From: CAYVQF01 sp964454015
GTDB lineage: Bacteria; Myxococcota_A; Bradymonadia; UBA4248
Direction: 5' to 3'
Assembly: GCA_964454015.1 (NCBI GenBank)
Contig: CAYVQF010000073.1
Location: forward strand, 1 to 24,768
DNA length: 24,768 nucleotides
Shown here piece by piece: positions 9,501 to 17,700 of this stretch; the first letter of the stretch is position 1; each line of letters begins with the position of its first letter. The translations under genes were made by a program, and so were the position numbers. The notes below the pieces were generated by a model, which was not told the origin of the DNA, ran no database searches, and saw only the letters and a program-made list of their open reading frames with translations.

Positions 9501-9973
9501 TCCCATGAGATGAGGATGTGTTGGGGTGCCAGGTTATGGTGGCAGCACTGGTGACGGTGGGCGTAATCGAGGGCTTTGAGGCACTCGAGAGCGACGAGGA
9601 GTAGCACTTCTTGGGGGATGTCGAGCTGGTCGAGACGGGCGAGGGCGATGATGGCGCCGAAATCGACGCCAGCGACGAACTCCGTCGCGAAATAGTAGTG
9701 CTGGTCGACGTGGCCAAGGTCGAGGAGCTGAACGATATTGGCGTGGTGGAGTTTGACCACGCGTGACGCGGCGTCGACCAGGGCGGTGACGAAGTCGACG
9801 TTGTTGGAATAGCGGAAGGAGAGCTGCTTGATTCGCAGCGGCTTAACGAAGCCCTCAACGCCGTGTTGGGTGGCGCGATAGGCGTCCCCGAGTTTGCCCT
9901 GGTGGACAACCTTATGGGTGAGTTCGTAGGGGCCGAGTCTGATGGGGTTGGGCAAGGGAACGAGGCGTGACAT
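6563..9973 (-). CDS. Ser/Thr pseudokinase fused to an AAA/STAND-type ATPase and TPR-like repeats
   Basis: A 1136-aa protein. The start has AAGGA about 8 nt upstream and a strong promoter before it. Residues about 14-280 fold-match a Ser/Thr kinase: VAIK-type Lys49 (LRIK), DFG at 165-167 and the IYALGLILYE helix F. The active site is degraded. HRDLKPxN reads HHNLAPQH (145-152), so catalytic Asp is Asn, Lys is Ala and Asn is His. The helix C Glu position reads Ala (VDAAS) and APE reads APS. The glycine loop is also weak. A Pro/His-rich linker leads to an ATPase with Walker A GPSASGKT (406-413) and Walker B LLLAIDN (526-531), followed to the end by helical TPR-like repeats (about 700-1120). The layout resembles kinase/ATPase/TPR regulators of the PknK/MalT type, but no DNA-binding domain is visible. 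It probably acts as a scaffold or switch; partners are unknown. Confidence 0.85.
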   Translation of the reverse strand: MSRLVPLPNPIRLGPYELTHKVVHQGKLGDAYRATQHGVEGFVKPLRIKQLSFRYSNNVDFVTALVDAASRVVKLHHANIVQLLDLGHVDQHYYFATEFVAGVDFGAIIALARLDQLDIPQEVLLLVALECLKALDYAHRHQCCHHNLAPQHILISWDGEIKIGDFGLCAALDALPPPLQPDPTIRHRYSAPSVLAGAPMSPAADIYALGLILYEAIARKTPHLTYDHQRRLQRRLEPLPPSAVNARLITTIEEMLHSQAPSRESSAALIHENLVRVKSNEFPSANPRQLADWLSRLDLKRLADLEAHQPHHHHGFNQLPPTDILHIPEPLPHSPEPSTDPSSIALLSSQDFPRAEPLLPIPLLELNHNPFTAQLAPAGAETHANTLVEMAAQCGAASPNAALLLGPSASGKTHLLQHVLATLRRDNRPCHLAFLTPQHQSTPLCLAGKWLVSILGLDLFDDHESAQRRGQHLAEHLELSRMEVECLFRLLGFPQRPILGPGLLQESAKSILEKAAWARQQEAPLLLAIDNLHFIDRSSYNLLIELLQSNRNPPLAFILSTSDDNYRHYLPIPSLEIVQLEEATAPMRRHFLETYLANLPISESLRYLLAAAPEPLGRIKDLIGLAQITARNGTPLEDILRMLLSLDPMRRFQTALTYFLPQESQILAWLTAYGQPMPIAFLLEAINSAAQQTWPHVSNLLAAGLIDVPAPKTLNIASPDLALAFRQGLGESLRKPIHCQIAKRLDANPRLHGMAPVQPMAQHQWAHCEQPDAVTQHALDFARRLYSGGFTEASLVHLQRALHDLRISGGDLPQRRARLQIAAAHSAIAVLQWDLARDNIERVFRAIDLRAEVLIGIDALTTFAVLEITCDNFDRALNHIEEALQIAAQGHCFEQDLVGLAEVRALWCLAYGDLTVAESIVEQATPRAPTEAQGRLHAIRAVIAARQGLPRQAIAALRLAKTRLSEQPCHVLRTHISLAEGEILRTQGKTELACESLELAYEIALESSHFTNYFQAAIVFIDTLVMTGQASTARRLLRQALHLATDLGATHQQRRLEIAQNFLGAAYRGEEAPMAALRTAYEDATQSAIPADLIRSAEFLAEALDRQGQREEAAQVNALAASTRQQRGYGVAPKLH

Positions 9974-10008
9974 GCCGCTATCCTTTCACGCCTGAGGCGG
10001 AGGCGGCC

Positions 10009-10037
10009 ACTATAACGTCAGGTGGTAACGATGGCAA
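10009..10037 (-). promoter_or_regulatory. Sigma70-type promoter for the pseudokinase gene
   Basis: Read on the minus strand, TTGCCA (10032-10037) and TATAGT (10009-10014) are separated by 17 bp. Transcription would begin near 10002 and give a leader of about 28 nt with AAGGA before the ATG at 9973. With short gaps downstream it may drive at least the kinase-like gene, proB and nagZ. Confidence 0.6.
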
Positions 10038-10127
10038 CTTGGAATGCGCCCTCAGAGTCGCCAGTGCGCGGCGTCGTTTGGGGGGGTGAGTTTCAGGTAG
10101 CGATGGGGTGGTGCCATCCTGAAAGCA

Positions 10128-10136
10128 TGGCATAAT
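10128..10136 (+). promoter_or_regulatory. Possible extended -10 promoter for the four-gene locus
   Basis: TGG-CATAAT has the TGn extension and one mismatch to TATAAT. There is no good -35 at the proper distance. Transcription would begin near 10143, which suits the CDS start at 10224 better than the alternative ATG at 10149. It lies in the 250-bp divergent region shared with the minus-strand promoter at 10009-10037. Confidence 0.35.
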
Positions 10137-10223
10137 GTCAGTTGCGGCATGGCTTCTCTCATGCACGAAGTCGCTTGGTTGTTCTGGCGCACTAGGCCCC
10201 ACTTCCCATGGATAGCGCAGTCG

Positions 10224-12689
10224 ATGACGCTAAGTAATCGAGATCTAATACCGCATTATGAGCGCTTCCTACAGCGCAAGGGCGTTTCAGAGCGCCATTT
10301 CGAGTTTTACCAGCATGTGTATCACGAGCTGGGGGTTTTTCTGGGGGAGCTCATCGTAGAGAGCGACGTCGGGGCCTTTGATGAGTTTTTGGCTGCCAAG
10401 ATCGATGCGGGTCTGTCCTTGGGGAAGCAGAAGGCCTATCGCCAGGTATTAGAGGACATACTGGAGTTTCAAGACGCGTATCAGCGTTCTCGGCGGCGCC
10501 GCTCGGGCACGCCGACACCCTCGGTGGTCGTGGGTTCGGCGGCGGAGATGGCGCAGGAAGCCCAGATGGGGCTCTATACTTCTGCTGAGTTGGATGAGGA
10601 CTGCAGTCAGGATCTCCCAGGTGCATCGACGGCGGCGATCAACGCAGCACCTTTGTTGGCGATGGCATCGGCGAGCTCTGCCGCGCGGTCGCAGCGGGCG
10701 GCGAAGTCCTTTGTGAGTGTGCATACCAAGCGCACGGCTGATCCAACGAGCCAGCCTCCCGTTGGGATGGGAGCGGTGCGCGGTGACGAGAGTGGCGTGC
10801 CGCGTGCCGCGCGGGACGGCCGTGGTGCCGACTTCCAGCACGCCATGACGTTGCCCGTGGGCTCGGGTGAAGACCGGAGTGGGGTGGGCTCTGGTGGTGG
10901 TCTAGGTCATCTGCTGGACCATCATGCCTATGAGGAAGAGGAAGGCGGCGGTGAACCGGGCCTGCTTCTTTCGCGCGATGGGCATAGAGAGGAGGCGCCG
11001 GCCAAGAAGAGCCCCATGCGGGCCTCGACCTTGAACCCTGCAGACCTCTTCGAGGATGCTCTTGCTGCTGTCGATAGGCATGCGGGTGATGGTGGGGTGC
11101 GCCAGACGATGATGGGTCGTCCCGTTGGGGCGCGGGAGCTGAGCGATGTGGGCATTGCTGCAGCCGTGGCGGCACCTGGGTCCGCGGCCGCTGCAGAGCG
11201 AACGCCTCCGGGGGGAGCGTCAGCCGAGCCCCATTCCGCGGGGATGCCTGGATTGCGGCCTGCTGGTGGGATGCCTGGATTGCCGCCTCCTGGTGGGATG
11301 CCTGGATTGCCGCCTCCTGGTGGGATGCCTGGATTGCCGTCTGTTTCTGGGGCCCTTGGGGGGCATCCCGATGACGATGTGGATTTGGGTGCACCGGAGC
11401 CTGCGGCGCGCGGCGGTGCACTCGATGGGATACCGCGTTTGGGCAGCGGCGCCGGTGGCGTTGGCTCTGGTCCGGTTTCGCCGATTCCTGGCCTTCCGCT
11501 TCCTCCCTCTCAGAGTAGCGCTGCCGCGGCTCCTCCGCTGGCGTTGGGTTTGCCCCCTTCCTTGACGGGAGGGGCCCCGCGGATGATGCCGAGCCCCGAA
11601 GCGTCGATGGGGGGAGGTGGTGAGGAGGGAGGTGCTTTACCCGAGGCGGGTGAGGTGGCATTTTCGAAGCTGGGGATGTTGAGTGGATCGCCGTCGGGTG
11701 GGGCGATCTCCGTGGCCGACGATGACGATAGCGAAAGGGGTCAAGGTCGGCAGAAGAAGCGCCCGTTGTTGCGTCATGTCGATGGCCTAGGGGCGAAGGT
11801 TGGCGGCACTCAGCGGCGGGTGCGAGCGGATGGGGATCGTTCAGAAGAGGAGCTCCGCAAGATCCAGAAGCGTATCGAGCGCCGCATCGAGATGGCCGAG
11901 TCTGATGCGCCGAGTCGACGCGATGGTTTTCGGACTTATTTGTTCGAAGATCGTTTTTCAATCGATCAGGCGCCGCCCCAGCCGGAGGCGTTTTCGGTGT
12001 TGGTCAATCGGCACAGTCCGCCGTGGTTTTTGGCGTTACGCGCCTCGACTTGGTTGTGGTTACCTGGGCTGCTTTTTCTGTTGTTGGCGGCCGTGGGGAT
12101 GACTTCTGCCATGGGGATGCTGGTGGGGGTAGAGATGCCCGTGCCGTTGGCTTATGCGCTGGCGGGTGTGGGTGGCTTGTTGGCGGCCCTGCTGTTGGGA
12201 CCAGCGATCCGCATTGTGGTTCGTTCGAACGAGACATTGGCGCGGCACACGCCTCAAGCGGCGCTGGTGGCTTATTACACGTGTGTGTGGCAGGGCAACT
12301 ACCCTGGTGCCTATGGGATGTTGGCCAAGCCTGAGCAAGCGCCGCGGCGGGCGCCGACTTTCGACCCCCAGACAGAGCAAGTCATCGGTGGTGATTTCAA
12401 CCATCTGCCCTTCAAGTACTTCGTGCAGTATTGGTCGGCGCATGATCCAGGGAGGCATCTCAAAGGATTCAAGCGTTGGCGCAGCCGGTTGATGTCACCT
12501 GAGATTGGGGAGAGCCGCTTGGTGACGGGCGGGGTCGAGAACGGCGGCGTGTTGATGTTGGTCGAGGATGCCGCCCAGGGAACCTATCGCTTGATACCAT
12601 TGGTGCGTTTGGGCGACTGGTGGTATGTGGCAGATGGTCAGTTTTTCCCCAGAACGTGTACGGGTCAACGAGAAGTGATTGCCGAGTGA
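10224..12689 (+). CDS. Membrane protein: SAM-like N-domain, disordered linker, two TM helices, NTF2-like C-domain (paralogue A)
   Basis: An 821-aa protein of no family I can name. Residues about 7-88 are helical and resemble the core-binding (SAM-like) domain of tyrosine recombinases: HYERFLQRKGVSE, then VFLGEL, then FLAAKIDAGLS and a closing helix. No catalytic recombinase domain follows. A Gly/Ala/Pro/Ser-rich linker of about 480 residues holds MPGLPPPGG repeats. A basic helix (KIQKRIERRIE) precedes two TM helices (about 608-632 and 640-663). The C-terminus (about 676-809) looks NTF2-like: ALVAYYTCVWQGNYPGAY, then a sheet ending YRLIPLVRLGDWWYVADG. Both ends should be cytoplasmic. The next gene is a paralogue, and its conserved N-terminus favours this ATG (weak GGATAG ribosome site) over an in-frame ATG at 10149. 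It is first in the four-gene locus and could be a scaffold or sensor partner of the kinase-like protein. Confidence 0.8.
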   Translation: MTLSNRDLIPHYERFLQRKGVSERHFEFYQHVYHELGVFLGELIVESDVGAFDEFLAAKIDAGLSLGKQKAYRQVLEDILEFQDAYQRSRRRRSGTPTPSVVVGSAAEMAQEAQMGLYTSAELDEDCSQDLPGASTAAINAAPLLAMASASSAARSQRAAKSFVSVHTKRTADPTSQPPVGMGAVRGDESGVPRAARDGRGADFQHAMTLPVGSGEDRSGVGSGGGLGHLLDHHAYEEEEGGGEPGLLLSRDGHREEAPAKKSPMRASTLNPADLFEDALAAVDRHAGDGGVRQTMMGRPVGARELSDVGIAAAVAAPGSAAAAERTPPGGASAEPHSAGMPGLRPAGGMPGLPPPGGMPGLPPPGGMPGLPSVSGALGGHPDDDVDLGAPEPAARGGALDGIPRLGSGAGGVGSGPVSPIPGLPLPPSQSSAAAAPPLALGLPPSLTGGAPRMMPSPEASMGGGGEEGGALPEAGEVAFSKLGMLSGSPSGGAISVADDDDSERGQGRQKKRPLLRHVDGLGAKVGGTQRRVRADGDRSEEELRKIQKRIERRIEMAESDAPSRRDGFRTYLFEDRFSIDQAPPQPEAFSVLVNRHSPPWFLALRASTWLWLPGLLFLLLAAVGMTSAMGMLVGVEMPVPLAYALAGVGGLLAALLLGPAIRIVVRSNETLARHTPQAALVAYYTCVWQGNYPGAYGMLAKPEQAPRRAPTFDPQTEQVIGGDFNHLPFKYFVQYWSAHDPGRHLKGFKRWRSRLMSPEIGESRLVTGGVENGGVLMLVEDAAQGTYRLIPLVRLGDWWYVADGQFFPRTCTGQREVIAE
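11241..11348 (+). repeat. Four tandem 27-bp coding repeats (GMPGLPPPG)
   Basis: Four 27-bp units begin at 11241, 11268, 11295 and 11322. Units 2 and 3 are identical, unit 1 differs at two bases, and unit 4 diverges in its last third. They encode Gly-Met-Pro-Gly-Leu plus Pro/Gly in the linker of paralogue A. The near-identity at DNA level indicates recent slippage or unequal crossing over. Confidence 0.9.
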
Positions 12690-12733
12690 GTCGGCGTTTT
12701 GCCTGGCGGTGAGGGCGCCGCGCGGGGGTTGCT

Positions 12734-14794
12734 TTGGGTGATGTCGAACTTGGAAAAGCTTTTCGCGTTTTTTTGCAGGCCAAGGGCCTGAGCGGCGCTC
12801 GCCTGGAACAGAGTCTGGAGATCTGGTCAGAGGCGGTCAAGTTTCTGGCGCCGCAGTCTCCGGGTTTGTGGGAAGAGACGGATCTGCAGCGCTTTTTGAG
12901 TGCTCACAGTGCAGGTTTGTCGACGTGGGAGATCGATTTTTACCGCAAGTCGGTGGCCGATATTCGGGTCTTTTTGCAGGCCCAGGGGTTGCAATTGGCG
13001 GAAGGAATGGCCGCGCAGCCCGAAGTGGTAAGTGGGCGTCGGCGTGCCACGCGGCCCACCTGTGATGAGGAGAGAGTCCTCGGGGCCAACCCGGGTCCCC
13101 TGTTGGTGACGGGGTCGGAGCGGGGTGCCGATGGAGGGGGTGGTGTTGCGGAGAAGGCCACGGTGCTCGGGAGTGAGCGCGTCGAGAGAGCCGGTCTGAC
13201 GGGGAAGGACGGCTCTTCACCTGGCCAGGCTGCGAACACGGCAAGCCTGACGGGGGGGGACGGCTCTTCACCTGGTCTGAGTCCGAAAGTTGCGGGTTTG
13301 ACGGCTACGGCCGTTGCAGATGACGATGTGTTTGGGGGAGGGCGTCGGAACAGACGAGGGCGCGCGGCCGAGTCAAAGGTCCCGGGTCTGGCCGGGAGCA
13401 CTTGGTCGGATGATGTGGATGACGACTTGGTGTCATTGGAAGACCTGGGTATCGCTGAGTCGCCCCAGGTTGCAACAGCAGCGATGACGCCTACGCCTGC
13501 ACCGACGTTTTCGCCTACACCTACACCTGCGCCTACACCTGCGCCTCGGGCTTCGTCACACCCCAGCCGGGTTAGCCAAGCGCCGCAGGTCCATGGTGGG
13601 ATAGGGGAGCGCTCTCCAGGGGCGGCATCCAGCGAGGCCGGAGCGCGTTCCATTCAGCCACCTTCGCCGAGGCGTGCGCCTCAGGAGCTGGTGCATCAAG
13701 GGGGTGTGGGTGAGAGCGGGTCTGGGGCGCCGGCTGCTGCAGCAAAAGGTCGGGAGGCGGTTCAGCATACGGGCGACGATTCTGTGGTAGCCTTGGCCTT
13801 TCCCGAAGAGCGAGAGGTGACGCCAGGCTGGCGGGGGCGGTACAAGGTCAAGGTGCAGCCAGATGGCACCTTTTTGGTCGATGAGCGCTATGTGGTGGCG
13901 GTAAAAGAGGTGCAGGCGACGACCTATGAAGGTCGTGCGGAGATGCAGGTTCCCAAGGGTTGGGAAGAATTCCTCCAGGCCAACCGGCCGCTGTTGCTGG
14001 CTTTGGCTGGGGCGTGGTTTTTGACGTTGCTGACTTTGGTGGCCCATTGGCCGACGGGTTTGGTCTTGCTCCTGATCACTTTAGGGGCGTCGGCGGGTGT
14101 GGGTGGGGCGGTGCTGCGGGCGCAGAAGGTGAGTGAAGGCCCGGATCGCTATGGTGGTGCTGAAGAGGTGGTGCGTGCCTATTTCGCGGCGCTGCGTCTG
14201 GGGCTGTATCACCGGGCGAAGCGATTTTTGGCGGTTCCGCGCGAGGTGGCCTCGGTCTCGATGGATGAGGTGATGGATACTCAGCGGGGTCCTCTTGGGC
14301 CGCGTTTCAATACCCTGGTGCCGGCGGCTTTGCGGATGATCTGGCGGCAGCAGATCAAGGGTTTCGATCATCATGACCACCCACTGTGGCAGCGATTGGT
14401 GGCGCGCGTGTTTCAGGCGGAGGAGGTGGATACGGAGGTGGTGCTGCGATCGCGTGACGGTCGGGTGGTTTTCGTGATTGTGCGGGGTGGTGGGGCTGAC
14501 ACCTATGCCGTGGTGCCCGTGGTGTCGCTCAAGGACGCCTGTTTTGTGGCGGATGGTGAGGCGCTTCTGCACGCGACAAGGTTGGAGTTGGTGGCGCGTC
14601 TTGACGCCGAGTTGTTGAGCGGCCAGTTGACGGCAGAGGGTTATCTGGCGGCGGTGCGACGCAACAACATCACGCAGATGGATTTGGAGTTGGGGTTGCA
14701 GCAGGGATTGCTCTCGGAGCGGGCGCAGGCGATCCTCAGGGAGGGCGGTCATGTACTCTCCGCAGGGGCGGCGACGCGCTCGGCGGGGCCATGA
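12734..14794 (+). CDS. Membrane protein: SAM-like N-domain, disordered linker, two TM helices, NTF2-like C-domain (paralogue B)
   Basis: A 686-aa paralogue of the preceding gene, 44 bp downstream. The only in-frame start is TTG at 12734, since an in-frame stop lies at 12710; a GGGGGT site precedes it. The N-domain (about 7-86) follows paralogue A: FRVFLQAKGLS, KFLAPQ, FLSAHSAGLS, then ADIRVFLQAQG. The linker (about 90-355) is low complexity, with two 17-aa repeats and a Pro-Thr run (13490-13545). A small beta-rich stretch (about 360-410) precedes two TM helices (about 418-438 and 441-462). The NTF2-like region (about 474-620) contains VVRAYFAALRLGLYHRAKRF and the closing strands YAVVPVVSLKDACFVADG, matching the paralogue. 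A helical tail (about 622-680) is unique to B. Its stop overlaps the next gene by 4 bp (ATGA), indicating translational coupling. Function unknown. Confidence 0.8.
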   Translation: MGDVELGKAFRVFLQAKGLSGARLEQSLEIWSEAVKFLAPQSPGLWEETDLQRFLSAHSAGLSTWEIDFYRKSVADIRVFLQAQGLQLAEGMAAQPEVVSGRRRATRPTCDEERVLGANPGPLLVTGSERGADGGGGVAEKATVLGSERVERAGLTGKDGSSPGQAANTASLTGGDGSSPGLSPKVAGLTATAVADDDVFGGGRRNRRGRAAESKVPGLAGSTWSDDVDDDLVSLEDLGIAESPQVATAAMTPTPAPTFSPTPTPAPTPAPRASSHPSRVSQAPQVHGGIGERSPGAASSEAGARSIQPPSPRRAPQELVHQGGVGESGSGAPAAAAKGREAVQHTGDDSVVALAFPEEREVTPGWRGRYKVKVQPDGTFLVDERYVVAVKEVQATTYEGRAEMQVPKGWEEFLQANRPLLLALAGAWFLTLLTLVAHWPTGLVLLLITLGASAGVGGAVLRAQKVSEGPDRYGGAEEVVRAYFAALRLGLYHRAKRFLAVPREVASVSMDEVMDTQRGPLGPRFNTLVPAALRMIWRQQIKGFDHHDHPLWQRLVARVFQAEEVDTEVVLRSRDGRVVFVIVRGGGADTYAVVPVVSLKDACFVADGEALLHATRLELVARLDAELLSGQLTAEGYLAAVRRNNITQMDLELGLQQGLLSERAQAILREGGHVLSAGAATRSAGP
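13193..13294 (+). repeat. Two tandem 51-bp coding repeats
   Basis: Units at 13193-13243 and 13244-13294 encode 17-aa copies sharing LTG-x-DGSSPG. The 16-base stretch coding for most of DGSSPG is identical in both (13209-13224 and 13260-13275). The repeat lies in the disordered linker of paralogue B. Confidence 0.8.
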
Positions 14795-17700
14795 GCTGGC
14801 TGGGGTCATGGCTGGACATTTTTGGCGCCCGTTGGTCGTACTATGCTTCATTCGTGCTGCTGTCTTTGGCGGTTCCGCTGCTGTTGTGGGTCTTTGTGCG
14901 CTTGGTGCTTCCGGCCCTCGGTCAGCCGCTGGTGCAGTGGGTAGAGCGTCGGCGTCGGCGTAGCCAGCCAGATGATGCGCGTCGCTTATTGGAGGTGCGC
15001 AAGGTCCTGGGGACCTTGGCGCACGATGTGCTGAAGCACCGCTTGTTGGGTTTGGTGTCGCTGATGCAGTCTCTGGATGCGGTGGGCGTGGGGGATCGCG
15101 ACGAGGGCGGCGGGGACCCATCCGGGCGCAAGAGCAGTGGTGAGGGGCCGCCAGAGGCCCATTGGGAGGTGATGCGGGGGGAGTTGTTGCGGCTATGTGG
15201 GGCGCGTGCGGCGCCGCACGATCGACTCTGGGCGCGGTGGAGCGAGGCTTTTGCCGAGGTGCGTCGCTTGTCGGGCGCCTTGTTGGCGCCGCCATGGGCT
15301 GACGGATGTTTGCGGCAGACCCATCGGGTGTTGATGGCGCTCAGGCGTCAGGTGCGGGCCTTCGTGGCGGGCGAGCGGGAGAAGGCGTTGAGCCCGGAGG
15401 TTTTACGGCGCTTGGATTTGCCAGCCATCGAGTCGATTCACCGGACGGTGTTGGCGATAGCTGAGGGCTGCCGACCCGTGGTCGAGCCTCAGCAGGTGGT
15501 CAACGATGCGCTGTCTGCCTTGGGCGTTCTTTCCGGGAGGCGCGAGGCGGCTCGTCGGGTGGAGGTGTTGGTACGTTGCGAGGAGGCGGCGTACTTGGCC
15601 AATGCGCCGGGTCGATTGGTGTCGTTGTCGTTGGAGCGCTTACTGGACAACGCGCTGCGTTTGAGTCCACCCCAGGCTCCAGTGACGGTGGTGGTCGAGA
15701 CGGCGCACGATGAGATCATCGGCGATGAGGTGCTGGTGTTCAGCGTGCTGGATACTTTGGCGACGATACCCGCGCCGGAGACCTATGGGACAGGGCTGCG
15801 GGGTGTCCGCGATGAGCTGGCGGCCTATGAGTGTGGGGTTGCGTTTGCGCGCCTTGCCGGTGGCGGCAAGCCCCCGTTCATCAAAGAGGCCAGGATCACC
15901 GTTCCCATCATGCGTTGTGCGCCTCTGCCCGCGCCGCGTCGGGCGGCGCTGCCCCTGGCGGCCTCGCTGGCTTCACTGGCGGGTGTCATGTGGTTGGTGC
16001 TGCTGGCGACCAGCCGCCTCCTTGGGGGGGCACCGATTCAGTTTGCGGGGGGGGGCGATCCGGTGGTGGAGTTTCGGGTTGAAGTTGGGGAGACGCTGAC
16101 GATTCCGCTGTGTGAAGGCGGGCGTCATCCTCAGGCTTGGGTGAGTCTGAGACATGATAGCTGTCGGCCGGATCGCTGCTCATTGGCGCCGGCGATCAGC
16201 GCGTTGGCGCCCTGTGCCGAGCGTCTGGCCAGTGCCGCATGTCCGGGAGAGTTGGTGTGGACACCGGATTTCGTGGACGGCAGTCGTCAGGGGACGAGCT
16301 ATGAGCTGACCATGCGGTGTGTGTCTCTTGGCCCTCCGGTGAGTGAGGACAGCAAGCGGGTACGGGTGGTGGTTTTTCGGCCGAACAGCTCCCCGCGCTT
16401 CGTGTTGATGCAGATCCGGCAAGGGGAGCAGATTCACGTTCTGTCGCCGGAGAGGCAGGAGGTTGTCGAGATCCGGGCGGGAGGAGCGCTGAGCTTGCAG
16501 GCCTTTGCCAAGGATGATGACGACGATCCGCTGTTGTTTCAGTTGCTGTTGCCAGATGGCCGCCGCATGGAATCCTATGATGGGCGCTTCATTCTGCCCG
16601 ATGTGGATTGGGATGACACGGGGGGGTGGGAGGCGACGCTGAGCGTGAGTGATCAGGTGTCGGAGGCCGTGAGCCAAGTGATTCGCCTGCAGGCAGGGAA
16701 GCTGCGGCCCATGCGTTTGGAGGAGCTGGTTTTGGAAGGTGAGCAAGGCGATCACTTGCCTTGCGTGGGTCCGAGCGATGCGCGTTTGTGCGAGATCGTC
16801 GACGGGCAGACCTACACGGCGACCTTGTCCGTTTGGTTCGATCCTTTGCTCGGTCGGGTGGATGAGCGCTTGAATTTCAGCACGACGGAAGAGAGCGCCG
16901 TCGTCGTGGTTGGGCGGCGGGAGCATGGTCTGCGAGGTGAGTCGCCGACGTTGGGTGACGCGTGGGATGTGCGGGCGCGCTTCTCCGAGCGCACCTTGGC
17001 GAGCATCACTTTGATCGACTTACCTGCCGACAACGCCGCAGGCGAGCGGCTGTTCCGTTTTCAGATCGACGTTGCCAAGTTGGCCTTGAACGATCCCCAG
17101 CACTGGACGTTGAAGCTTTCGGTCGCGGAGACCTCAGAGCGCTCGGATGCCTTGAATGTTCTTTTGGTGTTGGCGCGCTCTGAGTTGGGGAAGCAACCCA
17201 CCATCGAGTTTAGTACCCGGCAGGTGCGGTTGACGGAGTATGTCGGCGAAAGCGAGCGCGCTGCAGGGCGGGCCTCAGTGCAGGTCTTTCTCTTTGGAGA
17301 GGCAGCGTCCAAGGCGTTGGCCGAGCCGGTGTTGGTGTGCGAGAACCGCGCGTTGGCTGAGGCTTTTGAGAGGCCGCGTCTGCGTCAGGGTGGCGATGGG
17401 GAGTGGTCTCTGTTGGTGGCGCTGAAGCCGGGTTGCATCGAAGGTTTGGGAGGGGCGGGCAGCGCGTTGGGATCGTTGACGTCGCGCAGTTGTAGGGTCG
17501 ACATCGCCACCCAAGATGGTCAAGAGCGCGGGGTGGTGCGTGTCGTCGTCGAGGACCGGGTGTGTGCCCCTGAGATTCGCAACCTGGCGCCAGCCTTCGA
17601 TGGGGTCATGCGTGAGGGTGAGACGCTGGTGTGGACCTTCGAGATCGTCGATGCCGACGGTGATCTCGATGAGTCCGGCATCGCCATACGCGGCAGTGGT

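Noticed and set aside
10149..10223. Upstream ATG for paralogue A adding 25 residues
   Set aside because: The extra residues have no counterpart in paralogue B, and the ATG would lie only about 6 nt from the predicted transcription start. It is not fully excluded.
10639..11961. 440-aa antisense open frame
   Set aside because: It lies opposite the linker of paralogue A, is His/Pro/Ser-rich low complexity, and has no domain or ribosome site. It is a by-product of GC-rich codon use.
14081..15295. 404-aa antisense open frame
   Set aside because: It spans the ends of two coupled plus-strand genes with readable domains; its own product is Arg/His/Pro-rich with no motif.
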